NCBI GenBank assembly: GCA_964461765.1
Contig: CAYWVS010000015.1
Location: forward strand, 1-48,008
Direction: 5' to 3'
From: JAVVUJ01 sp964461765
Lineage (GTDB): Bacteria > Bacillota > Clostridia > Peptostreptococcales > Anaerovoracaceae
DNA: 48,008 nucleotides
The translations under genes and the position numbers were made by a program. Shown piece after piece: positions 9,136 to 17,238 of this stretch. The notes beneath the pieces were generated by a model, which was given only the letters and a program-made list of their open reading frames with translations, had not been told where the DNA came from and made no database searches. Numbering within the stretch: the stretch's first letter is position 1; each line of letters opens with the position of its first letter.

Positions 9136-9181
9136 AACCGAAATGGTTAGTTTTCTCACAACATCGATTCATTATCGGTTC
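9136..9181. promoter_or_regulatory. Candidate enhancer sites for the sigma-54 activator (kdd side)
   Basis: AACCGAAATGGTT (9136-9148) is an inverted repeat AACC-N5-GGTT. A second GAACCG half-site, on the opposite strand (9170-9181), lies 22 bases away. They are 155-200 bases upstream of the kdd -24/-12 promoter, a usual distance for upstream activator sites. Related AACCG elements lie on the kal side of the regulator. Binding is inferred. Confidence 0.4.
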
Positions 9182-9237
9182 ACCCTATGCGCAAATCATT
9201 AATTTTCAATGGATTTGACTCATTAACATACATAATT

Positions 9238-11313
9238 CTATAAGTTATACTTTTTCTTTTTTCGGATTAATTGAGTTTGGCTGATCCCAATAGCTGCGGC
9301 AGTTTTCCGGCTGCTTCCATATTTCTCCATGGCTGACTTTATAATGTTCTTTTCAAATAGATCCACCAAATCCGTGAGATTAACGGTTCCAGCCTCCTCC
9401 ATATCAGGGTTTATCCAAGTTTCATTTTTCCTGTCAAATAAATCCGTATGGATTTCTCTCATGCAGTCAAGCCCTGTAATTTCTCCTTGGGGAGAAGAAA
9501 TCATCAACCTTTGAATTACGTTTTCCAACTCTCTGATATTCCCCGGCCATTCACACTGTTTGAGAAAGGTCAGAACCTCCTGAGCCAAGGTTTTTTTCAT
9601 GCTGAATTTTTCGTTATACTTCTCTACAAAGTGTTTAGCCAAGGGCTCTATCTCTTCCTCTCGCTCCCTTAAGTCCGGAATCCTGATAGGAAACACATTG
9701 AGCCGATAATATAAATCCCTCCTGAAGGTTTTTTCCTGCATCATCTCTTCCAAATTCTTATTTGTTGCGGAAATGATTCTCAAATTTGCTTTTATGGGAT
9801 TTGTTCCACCTACTTTGTAGAATTCTCCATCCTGAAGTACTCTAAGGAGCTTTGCTTGCATTTCCAAAGGCAGCTCTCCAATTTCGTCTAAAAAGAGGGT
9901 TCCGTTGTCCGCCAACTCAAAATATCCCTTTTTACCTGAGGGTCCTGCCCCTGTGAAAGCACCTTTCTCATAACCGAAAAATTCCGATTCAATGAGATTG
10001 TCAGCAATGGCGGCACAGTTAACCTTTATAAAGGGCTGCATATTTCTGGTACTATTTTTTTGAATGAGGGATGCTATTTTTTCTTTCCCTACTCCGGTAT
10101 CCCCGGTAATCAGTACGTTGCAGTCATATTTCGCTACGCTGAGCACCTCGTCAACCACCACCTCCATGGGTCTGCTTTCACAGATGAAGTCTTCAATCAA
10201 GCACTTTCTATATGCAGATCCCCCCGAAGGTCTTTCAGTTTGCTTCAAACGCTGGCTTCCCTGATTGGGATGTGTAACAGAGACTATTTCCGTATCAACA
10301 AAATAGGGGGCTAGCTCCCTTACGATCTCTATATCAAAGGCATCGTATTCCTCCAAATAACCATCTGCACAGCGAATTTCCAGTTGTCTGGAGATGGATT
10401 CCGTTATGTAAAGGGCGATGTTATAATTGTTAATCAAATTGGCAAAGAGGACTGTTCCTGCCGATCTGGTGGCCAAGATATTTACTGTTTCCGCCCCCGG
10501 AATATCTGCACAGTTGATGGTTAGGTCGAAAATACCTTCCACCCCCAACCTTTCCAAACAATCCATAGGTTTTAAAATGTCTTCGTGGTGAATCTCATCA
10601 AAGATCTTAGCAAGAAGGTTTTCCATAGATTTTCCCTTGGCTTTCAAATCTGATTTATGGTCAAATAAGCAGACGATATGGCCTTGCTCCCCCACTGCCT
10701 TTCGCACCGCATATCCGAACAAGACATTGGTAATTAAATTGTTTCCTATAATTAATATCTTTCCTTTGCCTTTTGCCAAACTGTTCCCTGCATAGAGGGT
10801 CCCCGATTCATCAAAGGCAAATAAAAGAAGATTTGTGGGAACTTGATCCGGTTTTTTTACCACGGGAAATTCATTAAACAGGATGGCATAACCCTCTACT
10901 TCAATTTGTTTATATACCATGTCTATCTTCAAAATTCTGCTAATGTAGACGGGAATAGCTGCCAGAGAAGCATTGCAGATTACTTCATCACCCACCTGAA
11001 GATTTTTTTTATTGTCGTAGCCTTCACCTATCTGCTCCACCACACCGTAGACTACCCCTCCCGTATTTGTCACAGGATTGTGCAGCTTACCTCTTTTGAT
11101 GACGATGTCCAGAATTCGCTCTTTGATCTTTTCGATGGAGTTGCCTGATTCTATGCAAATTTGCTTAAAGCTTGTGCTTTCAATATGAAGGGTTCGGATG
11201 GAAACTCGCAGCTCATCTGCATTGATTTCTCTGCTGTTATCAACTCTCCAAGCAGAGGTAGTCAACACATGTTCAGGCTCAATAACTCTGTTTGTACCGT
11301 AATTTTTTAACAT
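9238..11313 (-). CDS. Sigma-54-dependent activator with a Kdd-like sensor domain
   Basis: This 691-residue protein has three parts. Residues 1 to about 345 are homologous to Kdd, with matching blocks such as LHNPVTNTGG against HKNPVTGSGG in the enzyme. The Rossmann glycines are replaced by IIGNNLITN, so dinucleotide binding is probably lost or altered. Residues about 373-610 form an AAA+ sigma-54 activator domain, with Walker A GDTGVGKE at 404-411, the sigma-54 contact loop GAFTGA at 451-456, and Walker B LFLDEIGE at 473-480. The last 30 residues form a Fis-type helix-turn-helix (SSRKTAAAIGISQTQLIRK). There is no PAS or receiver domain. It probably senses a lysine pathway diamine or keto intermediate and activates kdd-kam and kal. 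A GGAGGG ribosome site precedes the ATG. Confidence 0.92.
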   Translation of the reverse strand: MLKNYGTNRVIEPEHVLTTSAWRVDNSREINADELRVSIRTLHIESTSFKQICIESGNSIEKIKERILDIVIKRGKLHNPVTNTGGVVYGVVEQIGEGYDNKKNLQVGDEVICNASLAAIPVYISRILKIDMVYKQIEVEGYAILFNEFPVVKKPDQVPTNLLLFAFDESGTLYAGNSLAKGKGKILIIGNNLITNVLFGYAVRKAVGEQGHIVCLFDHKSDLKAKGKSMENLLAKIFDEIHHEDILKPMDCLERLGVEGIFDLTINCADIPGAETVNILATRSAGTVLFANLINNYNIALYITESISRQLEIRCADGYLEEYDAFDIEIVRELAPYFVDTEIVSVTHPNQGSQRLKQTERPSGGSAYRKCLIEDFICESRPMEVVVDEVLSVAKYDCNVLITGDTGVGKEKIASLIQKNSTRNMQPFIKVNCAAIADNLIESEFFGYEKGAFTGAGPSGKKGYFELADNGTLFLDEIGELPLEMQAKLLRVLQDGEFYKVGGTNPIKANLRIISATNKNLEEMMQEKTFRRDLYYRLNVFPIRIPDLREREEEIEPLAKHFVEKYNEKFSMKKTLAQEVLTFLKQCEWPGNIRELENVIQRLMISSPQGEITGLDCMREIHTDLFDRKNETWINPDMEEAGTVNLTDLVDLFEKNIIKSAMEKYGSSRKTAAAIGISQTQLIRKKKKYNL

Positions 11314-11361
11314 AATCCCTCCATAAAAGCGAAATATTATCGTTTCTAATTTTTCATATGC

Positions 11362-11468
11362 ACCGAAAACGGTTCATTTTTTATCTGTTTGTATCATAAC
11401 CGATTGGCACATAAATTGCAAATTATATTTTCGCTTATTACATAAAGTGGAATAGAAACGGTTGTTTC
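11362..11468. promoter_or_regulatory. Candidate activator sites between the regulator and kal
   Basis: Three related elements lie here: the perfect palindrome ACCGAAAACGGT (11362-11373), an AACCGATTGG element (11398-11407) touching the -24 box, and GAAAC-GGTT-GTTTC (11455-11468). They resemble the AACCG repeats on the kdd side. They could serve activation of kal and autoregulation of the activator. The 11314-11678 gap holds these sites, the promoter below and otherwise AT-rich leader sequence. Confidence 0.4.
11405..11420 (+). promoter_or_regulatory. Sigma-54 (-24/-12) promoter facing kal
   Basis: The plus-strand sequence TGGCACATAAATTGCA is a near-perfect -24/-12 promoter, with GG and GC 10 bases apart. 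It points at kal, whose start is 258 bases further on, so the leader would be unusually long. A sigma-A-like TTGACT with AT-rich DNA downstream near 11610-11640 may give an additional start closer to the gene. Confidence 0.8.
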
Positions 11469-11678
11469 GTGTTCTTGACAAATGTCGCGAAAGTTAAATT
11501 AAGAATCCAAGAAAATAAATTCAATAATATAATCTTTAACAGCTAACACAAAACTATTTTAATAATTATTACATTTTGTATAATTTAATATTAGTGGGAG
11601 ATTTTGTTTTGACTTTATGATAAGCTATATAAAAATATATAAAAAACATACTTTACCAGAAGCACGAAAGGAGATTTT

Positions 11679-12068
11679 ATGGAAAAGATTACATCCACCA
11701 TCAGATTGAGAATGTCTCACAAGGATGCCCACTATGGCGGTAGCTTGGTTGACGGTGCTCATATGGTTCACTTATTTGGAGATGTGGCTACTGAGCTTTT
11801 GATCAAAATGGACGGTGACGAGGGATTATTTCTAAAGTACACTGATATCCAATTTTTAGCCCCCACCTATGCCGGTGATTATATCGAGGCTTATGGAGAA
11901 ATATATGAAGTGGGAAATACCTCTCGAAAAATGAGATTTGAAGCGAAAAAAGTGGTGGCTGCCAGACCCGATATTAGCCCTTCTGCCGCAGACTTTTTGG
12001 AGGAACCTATTGTCGTATGTAAGGCAGAAGGAATCTGCGTCACTCCTAAGGAAAGCAAGAGAAAGTAA
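11679..12068 (+). CDS. kal: 3-aminobutyryl-CoA ammonia lyase (first copy)
   Basis: This is a 129-residue hotdog-fold enzyme that removes ammonia from 3-aminobutyryl-CoA to give crotonyl-CoA, the last specific step of lysine fermentation. Family features visible are MSHKDAHYGG, GDVATELLI and FLAPTYAGDYIE. A strong AAAGGAG ribosome site lies before the ATG. It is the only plus-strand gene in the first 27 kb and stands alone between the sigma-54 promoter and a bidirectional terminator. About three quarters of residues match the second copy at 12279-12668 by eye (about 99 of 129). Confidence 0.93.
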   Translation: MEKITSTIRLRMSHKDAHYGGSLVDGAHMVHLFGDVATELLIKMDGDEGLFLKYTDIQFLAPTYAGDYIEAYGEIYEVGNTSRKMRFEAKKVVAARPDISPSAADFLEEPIVVCKAEGICVTPKESKRK

Positions 12069-12190
12069 ACATAAGGGGTTATTCCATTAATTGGTCCCAG
12101 TCGGCAAAATGCACGGTTTTCAACGAATTCTGCCCCTAATTATGGGCGAACTGAACCTATCAAATGCATATTCAGTTAAAAAAGTATATA
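12069..12190. other. Unassigned intergenic segment with palindromes
   Basis: Between the two convergent kal genes lies a segment that is more GC-balanced than typical spacers here. It contains the small palindrome GCCC-N8-GGGC (around 12132-12147) and the pair AACTGAA/TTCAGTT (around 12149-12177). No open reading frame or known RNA was recognised. It could be a structured RNA tail or a remnant of a mobile element end. Confidence 0.3.
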
Positions 12191-12229
12191 AAAAGTGCAA
12201 GGATTTATTTTGAAACCTTGCACTTTTTT
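12191..12229. terminator. Bidirectional intrinsic terminator between convergent kal genes
   Basis: The arms AAAAGTGCAAGG (12191-12202) and CCTTGCACTTTT (12216-12227) form a perfect 12-base-pair stem with a 13-base loop. A T-run follows on the plus strand and an A-run precedes it, so it can end transcription from both kal genes. Confidence 0.85.
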
Positions 12230-12278
12230 AAACATTTTAAAAATTGGTTAATGTTAATTTTTTCTCTGTATTTTCAAA

Positions 12279-12668
12279 TTATTTTCTTATGGATTCTTTT
12301 GGAGTAACACAGATGCCCTTTGCTCTTGCCACTATAATTGGTTCTTCTAAAAAATCTGCACTAGAGGGGCTGATATCGCACCTTGCTTTAATTACTTTCT
12401 TTGCTACAAACTCCATTGCACGTGATGTATTTCCCATCTTTGTAATTTCACCATAGACTTCTATGTAATCTCCTGCATATGTGGGAGCCAAAAACTCAAT
12501 TTCATCATATCGCAAGAACAACCCTTCGTCTCCGTCCACTTTAATAAGAAGTTCTGTAGCAAGGTCTCCAAAAAGATGTACTATATGTGCCCCGTCTACA
12601 AGATTTCCACCATAATGGGCATCTTTATATGACATTCTAAGTCTAAGCATTGAAGATGTTTTTTTCAT
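12279..12668 (-). CDS. kal: 3-aminobutyryl-CoA ammonia lyase (second copy)
   Basis: This 129-residue paralogue of the kal at 11679 keeps the same core blocks (MSYKDAHYGG, FLAPTYAGDYIE, SPSSADFLEEPI). It is expected to eliminate ammonia from a 3-aminoacyl-CoA. It is the last gene of the minus-strand unit GRE, KPR-like, kce, kal. The codons are AT-richer than in the first copy, which suggests separate ancestry or long residence in this AT-rich block rather than a recent tandem duplication. Whether its substrate is 3-aminobutyryl-CoA or a relative is unknown. The 86-base gap to kce carries no obvious promoter. Confidence 0.88.
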   Translation of the reverse strand: MKKTSSMLRLRMSYKDAHYGGNLVDGAHIVHLFGDLATELLIKVDGDEGLFLRYDEIEFLAPTYAGDYIEVYGEITKMGNTSRAMEFVAKKVIKARCDISPSSADFLEEPIIVARAKGICVTPKESIRK

Positions 12669-12754
12669 TTTTGTTTCCTTTCATTTACTTTTTGCTTTTA
12701 TATTTAACTTTTGTTTGGAAAATGATGTTTTCATTTATTTGTTAAAAGCAAAGT

Positions 12755-13585
12755 TCACTTTCTATTATTTTTTATTGATAAAATTCTTCTTGCATCATCA
12801 GGTGTTGCAATCTCCCTGCCGTACCACTTTGCTGCCTCTACAACACGTGTCACCAGCTCTCCGTTTGACTTTGCCAATACACCTTTTTTAAGATAAATAT
12901 TATCCTCAAATCCTACTCTCACATGACCACCCATGGCTATGGTTCCTAAAATGATTTCATTTGTACACTTCCCAATGCCTGCTGCCGTCCAGGTACACCC
13001 CGGCGGAATGCTGCCAACCATAAACACCAAATCTCTTAAGGTTCCTGCCATTTGCACTCCAAGTACAAAGTCAAAATGCATTGGATCGTTAATTAATCCT
13101 TTTTTGTACATCTTAAGCGCAATATCAACCATTCCCTTGTCAAACACTTCCAATTCCGGCTTAATACCTCTTTCCTGCATAATCTTTGCAAAATTTGCAA
13201 TGGTATTATCTGTGTTAACAAAGATTTCATCTCCTCCAAAGTTTAGAGTGCCACAGTCCAGTGTGGCAAATTCGGGTGTTGGTGTTACATTACAGGATTC
13301 CAACCTTTCCAAATCTGTCATACCCACTGCCCCACCTGTAGATGGTTGTATGATCACATCCGGGCATTCTTTCCTAATGGCATCCATGGCAGCCTGAAAC
13401 CTGATGGGATTTTTTGCAGGGGTCCCATCATCTTCTCTGACATGTAGATGAATCACACTTGCTCCGGCATCATAAGCTGATTTTGCCTCTCTTACCGTCT
13501 CCTCAATAGTATAGGGCACTGCAGGATTTAATTCCTTTGTTACCTCTGCTCCGCAAATTGCAGCTGTAATCATTAATTTTTCCAT
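12755..13585 (-). CDS. kce: 3-keto-5-aminohexanoate cleavage enzyme (BKACE family)
   Basis: This 276-residue TIM-barrel, zinc-dependent enzyme condenses a beta-keto acid with acetyl-CoA and splits it into acetoacetate and a new acyl-CoA. Zinc ligands are seen in VIHLHVRE (HxH) and VRVGFEDN (Glu). The block STGGAVG and the motif HVREDDG match characterised Kce. It is the only BKACE gene in the window, so it may serve lysine fermentation, the adjacent unknown pathway, or both. It sits 15 bases after the KPR-like gene and upstream of kal, in the glycyl radical enzyme operon. BKACE enzymes vary in substrate, so the exact keto acid is not certain. Confidence 0.85.
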   Translation of the reverse strand: MEKLMITAAICGAEVTKELNPAVPYTIEETVREAKSAYDAGASVIHLHVREDDGTPAKNPIRFQAAMDAIRKECPDVIIQPSTGGAVGMTDLERLESCNVTPTPEFATLDCGTLNFGGDEIFVNTDNTIANFAKIMQERGIKPELEVFDKGMVDIALKMYKKGLINDPMHFDFVLGVQMAGTLRDLVFMVGSIPPGCTWTAAGIGKCTNEIILGTIAMGGHVRVGFEDNIYLKKGVLAKSNGELVTRVVEAAKWYGREIATPDDARRILSIKNNRK

Positions 13586-13600
13586 GCATTTCTCCTTGTC

Positions 13601-14626
13601 TTAATTTAATTCAGGAAATTTAAAAAATTTTATATTGGAAAATTCAGCTTTTAACTCTCCAGCAAGAATTTTTTTTACAATTTCTACAACTTTTTCATTA
13701 AATGGTGTTGGAATACCCATACTAGCTCCATCCACTACTACTTTCCCGTTAATATCATCAATTTCACATTCCTTTCGTCCTGCCCAAATATCTTGCAACA
13801 TACTAGCAACTTCATCATAGCTATAGGAAATTAAGTCTCTCAATTGTTTTTCGACTATGGCCAATTCTTCTTTATTGGAAAAGGAGTAATTTTCAACTGT
13901 TGGCAAGAAACCTTCCATTTCTGTTGGAACCAATCCTTTTTTTGCCATAACCCTTGCACCTTCATTACAGATATATGCCATGCATCTCATGCTGTCATAG
14001 TTTTCTATTGCTTCACCGAACGTACATCCTAAAGCAGCCGAGATGCCGCTTAGGGCAGTATTCATAATTAGTTTTGTCCATTTTACACCTAAAATGTCCT
14101 GTGTAATAATGGCTCCCCCTGCACTTTGAAGTACTTCTTCTACTGCCTTTAATCTTGGGGTTATGCTTCCGTCCAATTCTCCTATATATGTATGCATACA
14201 ATCAAAATCCGTAGTTAACTCACAGACACCGGGTGAAATGTATTTTGCGCCATGAAATACAGATCCACCTATTACTCTTTCCTTCCCATAAACGGCTACC
14301 ACTTTATCTTCCGGTACTCCATTTTGAAGAGTGACAATTGTAGTGTTCTGGTTCATTGCATGGGCTATACTCTTTAACGCCTGTAACATATGCATTTGCT
14401 TTGTTTGAAGCATAATTATATCATACTTTTCATTTAAATCTTGTGGCAAAGATGCTTTTACAGGTGTTATTAAATTATATTTTCCAGTCACCTTTGCTCC
14501 ATTTTTGTTCATTGCATCTACATGTTCTTTATTGATATCAATCAGCATGCAGTCATATCCTGCTTGCGTCATCATTGCACCGGCAATCATTCCTAAAGAT
14601 CCTACTCCCAGAATTGCTATTTTCAT
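13601..14626 (-). CDS. Ketopantoate-reductase-like NAD(P)-dependent dehydrogenase
   Basis: The N terminus MKIAILGVGSLGMIAG is a GxGxxG Rossmann fold, and the protein has the two-domain layout and length (about 341 residues) of the ApbA/PanE family. An in-frame ATG at 14644 overlaps the GRE stop by one base. The ATG at 14626 is preferred because GGAAGGGAAG precedes it and the Rossmann strand begins there. The location between a glycyl radical enzyme and kce argues against pantothenate synthesis. I infer a catabolic hydroxy-acid/keto-acid dehydrogenase that could feed or drain the keto acid cleaved by the BKACE enzyme. The substrate is unknown. Confidence 0.8.
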   Translation of the reverse strand: MKIAILGVGSLGMIAGAMMTQAGYDCMLIDINKEHVDAMNKNGAKVTGKYNLITPVKASLPQDLNEKYDIIMLQTKQMHMLQALKSIAHAMNQNTTIVTLQNGVPEDKVVAVYGKERVIGGSVFHGAKYISPGVCELTTDFDCMHTYIGELDGSITPRLKAVEEVLQSAGGAIITQDILGVKWTKLIMNTALSGISAALGCTFGEAIENYDSMRCMAYICNEGARVMAKKGLVPTEMEGFLPTVENYSFSNKEELAIVEKQLRDLISYSYDEVASMLQDIWAGRKECEIDDINGKVVVDGASMGIPTPFNEKVVEIVKKILAGELKAEFSNIKFFKFPELN

Positions 14627-14643
14627 TTTAAACTTCCCTTCCA

Positions 14644-17091
14644 TTATAACATTGCATGTTCAGTTCTATTTATAATATCATTTTGTGTTTCAGTACATAA
14701 GTCGTTGAAGTAAGCACTATATCCGGCAACTCGAACCATTAAAGTAGGATACTTTTCAGGTTCCTTTTGTGCATCTTTTAGAGTTTTCACATCTACTACA
14801 TTAAACTGAATATGCCATCCTCCCATATCAAAAAAGGTTTTAATTAATGAAATTAAGTTTTTGGTTCCGGCTTCCCCTTCTAATGCTTGTGGGGTGAATT
14901 TCATATTTAATAGATTTCCATTAGCATGTCTCACATGATCATAAGAACCCACGGATTTAATGACTGATGTAGGGGATTTGTCGGTTCCTTGCTGTGGTGA
15001 TACACCGTCTGCAATGGGCATTCCTGCTTTTCTGCCCGACGGAAGCGCTCCCACAGATTTCCCAAGGGGAGTGTTTGTTGCTACCGGGAACATTGCGTCT
15101 GTATACTTGCAACCTCTGATACTTTTAAATTTTGGTGGAATTGTTGCACAGTAATCTGCAATTTCCTTAGCAATGGAATCTGCATATTCATCATCATTAC
15201 CATATTTGGGAGCCCTGTTCAGAAACATTAATCTAATGTCTTCATTTCCTTCGAAATTATTTTTACAAACCTCAATCAATTGCTCCATAGTTATACTTTT
15301 TTCTTCATATACAAATTTTTTAATGGAAGCTAACGAATTAGCAAGATCTGCTATTCCTACAAACGAGGGAGCAGGTCCTACATTGTAAATAGCACCACCC
15401 TTACTCATATCCGTCCCTGTCTCTACACAGCCCTCAAACAGTGCCGAAGTATAAGGATATGTTTGTACATGAATATGTGCACGCTCAGATGTCATATTTG
15501 CAATGCAAAGAGCTTCTGTCAAGTATGCAATCTGTTGAAATACAGCTTCCTGAAACTCTTGATACGAACCCATTTTGGTTGGATCTCCTGTTTTTACTCC
15601 CCATCTCTCCCCGGGTTTCATATTGGAATATCCATTATATAATACAAAGTCAATTGCAATAGGAAGATTCACCTGGCCCGCATCACTATACTTCCACATT
15701 TTCCCTGCAATGGTGGATTCACTGCACCCGGAAACATGATAATCATAGGCATCTTGGATACTTGCTCCTAGAGATAACATTTGCTGGATTCCTACTTCGT
15801 CATTGTGTATTTGCGGAAACCCTGTTCCCACTTTTACCAATTCAGCTACTTTTTTTAGATATTTTTCCGGGTTCTTTCTGCTGACCCTCGCAACCAAGGA
15901 AGGAGCATGCAATCTTACATTATCAGTTGCTTGTATCATTTTATATGTAATTTCGTTTACTGCATCAGAACCATCCCTTTTGATTCCTCCCATATTGCAT
16001 GCAAGGAAGTATTGATACCCACCAAAATAAGTTGATGTCCAGTTGTCATGCAATTGCACGTTTTCCGATTGTTTTATCCATAAGCATTCAATGAGTTCTT
16101 GCGCTTCTAGTTCAGTGAGAATTCCAGCCTCCATGTCCTTTTTATAGTAAGGATATGCATATTGGTCAAACCTTCCCAAGCCTAACCCCGGACCGCTTTG
16201 CTCCATCATACCTCCTGTTTGCCCAAACCAAACACACTGCAGTGTTTCATAAAAGGTTCTAGGGGGATTGTATGGAACCCAGCTGCAAACCTCTGCAATT
16301 TTAAGCAATTCTTGCTTTCTTTTTTTATTTCTTTCTTTTTCAGCCATCTCCTTTGCAGCTTGTGCATGCCGTTCTCCAAAAATTTTCATTCCTTGGCAAC
16401 AAGTGATGACCGCATTTAAAAATTCTATTTTCTCATGGTGTAAAGGATTCTTCCATGTAAATTGTTTTAAACTTTCTTTTGCGGATTCCTCAATCCCTTT
16501 AAATCCTTTTTCAATTAAGATATTTTCTAATCCAAGATGTGCATGTCCGTAACCATATGCCTGCTTGATTTCAGCATCCAAAATATCTGTTCCCGTTACA
16601 AGCCTTCTCACTTCTTCCGGCATATGCCCCTGACAATATTCATTTAGAGTCTTTCCCTTCCAATAAGGAAATATTTCTTCTCTCAGTTCTTTCTTATCCT
16701 CTTCACTTATAAAATACGCATCCTGACTTCTTGATGAAACAGTATCCAAATCCGATGCAATTTTGATTGATGTTTCAGGATAAATGTTAACTGCTCTTGC
16801 TCTTGGAGCATTATTGCCTACAATCAATTCACCCGGTTGAATCTCTATAGGCTTTTCCTTGCAAAATTCATAAAAAGCTTGGGCTTTTCTTAAAACCGTA
16901 GGTCTCCCTTCTGTTTCTTTATACACTCGCGTTATGATGCGAGCTCTTTGAATTGTAATTGTTGGGTTATTGTGGAAATATTGAACCCTCAGTTCGTGAA
17001 TTCTATCTGTGCATCCTCTTTTTTCAATGTAATTATTATTCTTTTCTTTTAGCATTACCGATAAGCCTGTTCCTACTGATTGTTTCGCCAT
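14644..17091 (-). CDS. Glycyl radical enzyme of unassigned substrate
   Basis: This 815-residue protein belongs to the pyruvate formate-lyase-like glycyl radical superfamily. The radical glycine is Gly790 in RVAGYSAYF. The thiyl cysteine is Cys456 in VSGCSEST, with Glu458 two residues on. The Cys-x-Glu arrangement is shared by the dehydratases and lyases (diol, choline, hydroxyproline) and not by formate lyases. The residues around it (GCSE rather than GCVEP) do not match a subgroup I know. A strong AGGAGGG ribosome site and its own sigma-A promoter precede it. It heads the operon with the KPR-like enzyme, kce and kal. Its likely activase is encoded at 21722-22633. Confidence 0.9.
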   Translation of the reverse strand: MAKQSVGTGLSVMLKEKNNNYIEKRGCTDRIHELRVQYFHNNPTITIQRARIITRVYKETEGRPTVLRKAQAFYEFCKEKPIEIQPGELIVGNNAPRARAVNIYPETSIKIASDLDTVSSRSQDAYFISEEDKKELREEIFPYWKGKTLNEYCQGHMPEEVRRLVTGTDILDAEIKQAYGYGHAHLGLENILIEKGFKGIEESAKESLKQFTWKNPLHHEKIEFLNAVITCCQGMKIFGERHAQAAKEMAEKERNKKRKQELLKIAEVCSWVPYNPPRTFYETLQCVWFGQTGGMMEQSGPGLGLGRFDQYAYPYYKKDMEAGILTELEAQELIECLWIKQSENVQLHDNWTSTYFGGYQYFLACNMGGIKRDGSDAVNEITYKMIQATDNVRLHAPSLVARVSRKNPEKYLKKVAELVKVGTGFPQIHNDEVGIQQMLSLGASIQDAYDYHVSGCSESTIAGKMWKYSDAGQVNLPIAIDFVLYNGYSNMKPGERWGVKTGDPTKMGSYQEFQEAVFQQIAYLTEALCIANMTSERAHIHVQTYPYTSALFEGCVETGTDMSKGGAIYNVGPAPSFVGIADLANSLASIKKFVYEEKSITMEQLIEVCKNNFEGNEDIRLMFLNRAPKYGNDDEYADSIAKEIADYCATIPPKFKSIRGCKYTDAMFPVATNTPLGKSVGALPSGRKAGMPIADGVSPQQGTDKSPTSVIKSVGSYDHVRHANGNLLNMKFTPQALEGEAGTKNLISLIKTFFDMGGWHIQFNVVDVKTLKDAQKEPEKYPTLMVRVAGYSAYFNDLCTETQNDIINRTEHAML

Positions 17092-17143
17092 CTTATAGCC
17101 CTCCTTTTCGACGCGACTTTTTTTAACTCTTTTTTTAAGTATT

Positions 17144-17172
17144 ATATTATATTTTTTTCATTTCTATGTCAA
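17144..17172 (-). promoter_or_regulatory. Sigma-A promoter of the glycyl radical enzyme operon
   Basis: A consensus -35 TTGACA (17172-17167) is followed, at 17 bases, by TAATAT (17149-17144) within an AT tract that also holds TATAAT words at other spacings. It lies directly after the terminator of the upstream unit and about 55 bases before the GRE ATG. Confidence 0.65.
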
Positions 17173-17185
17173 GAGATTTATAAAA

Positions 17186-17223
17186 AAAGATGACAAATAA
17201 AAATTTAAATATTTGCCATCTTT
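17186..17223 (-). terminator. Intrinsic terminator after the small unknown gene
   Basis: On the minus strand AAAGATGGCAAATA pairs with TATTTGTCATCTTT through 14 pairs (one G-U), with a 10-base loop and a following run of T. It separates the B12/dehydrogenase/transporter unit from the GRE unit. Confidence 0.8.
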
Positions 17224-17238
17224 TCTTACAAATTTACT

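Noticed and set aside
12933..13397. Open frame of 154 codons on the plus strand
   Set aside because: It lies wholly antisense to kce, which has clear family motifs, and has no ribosome site or domain.
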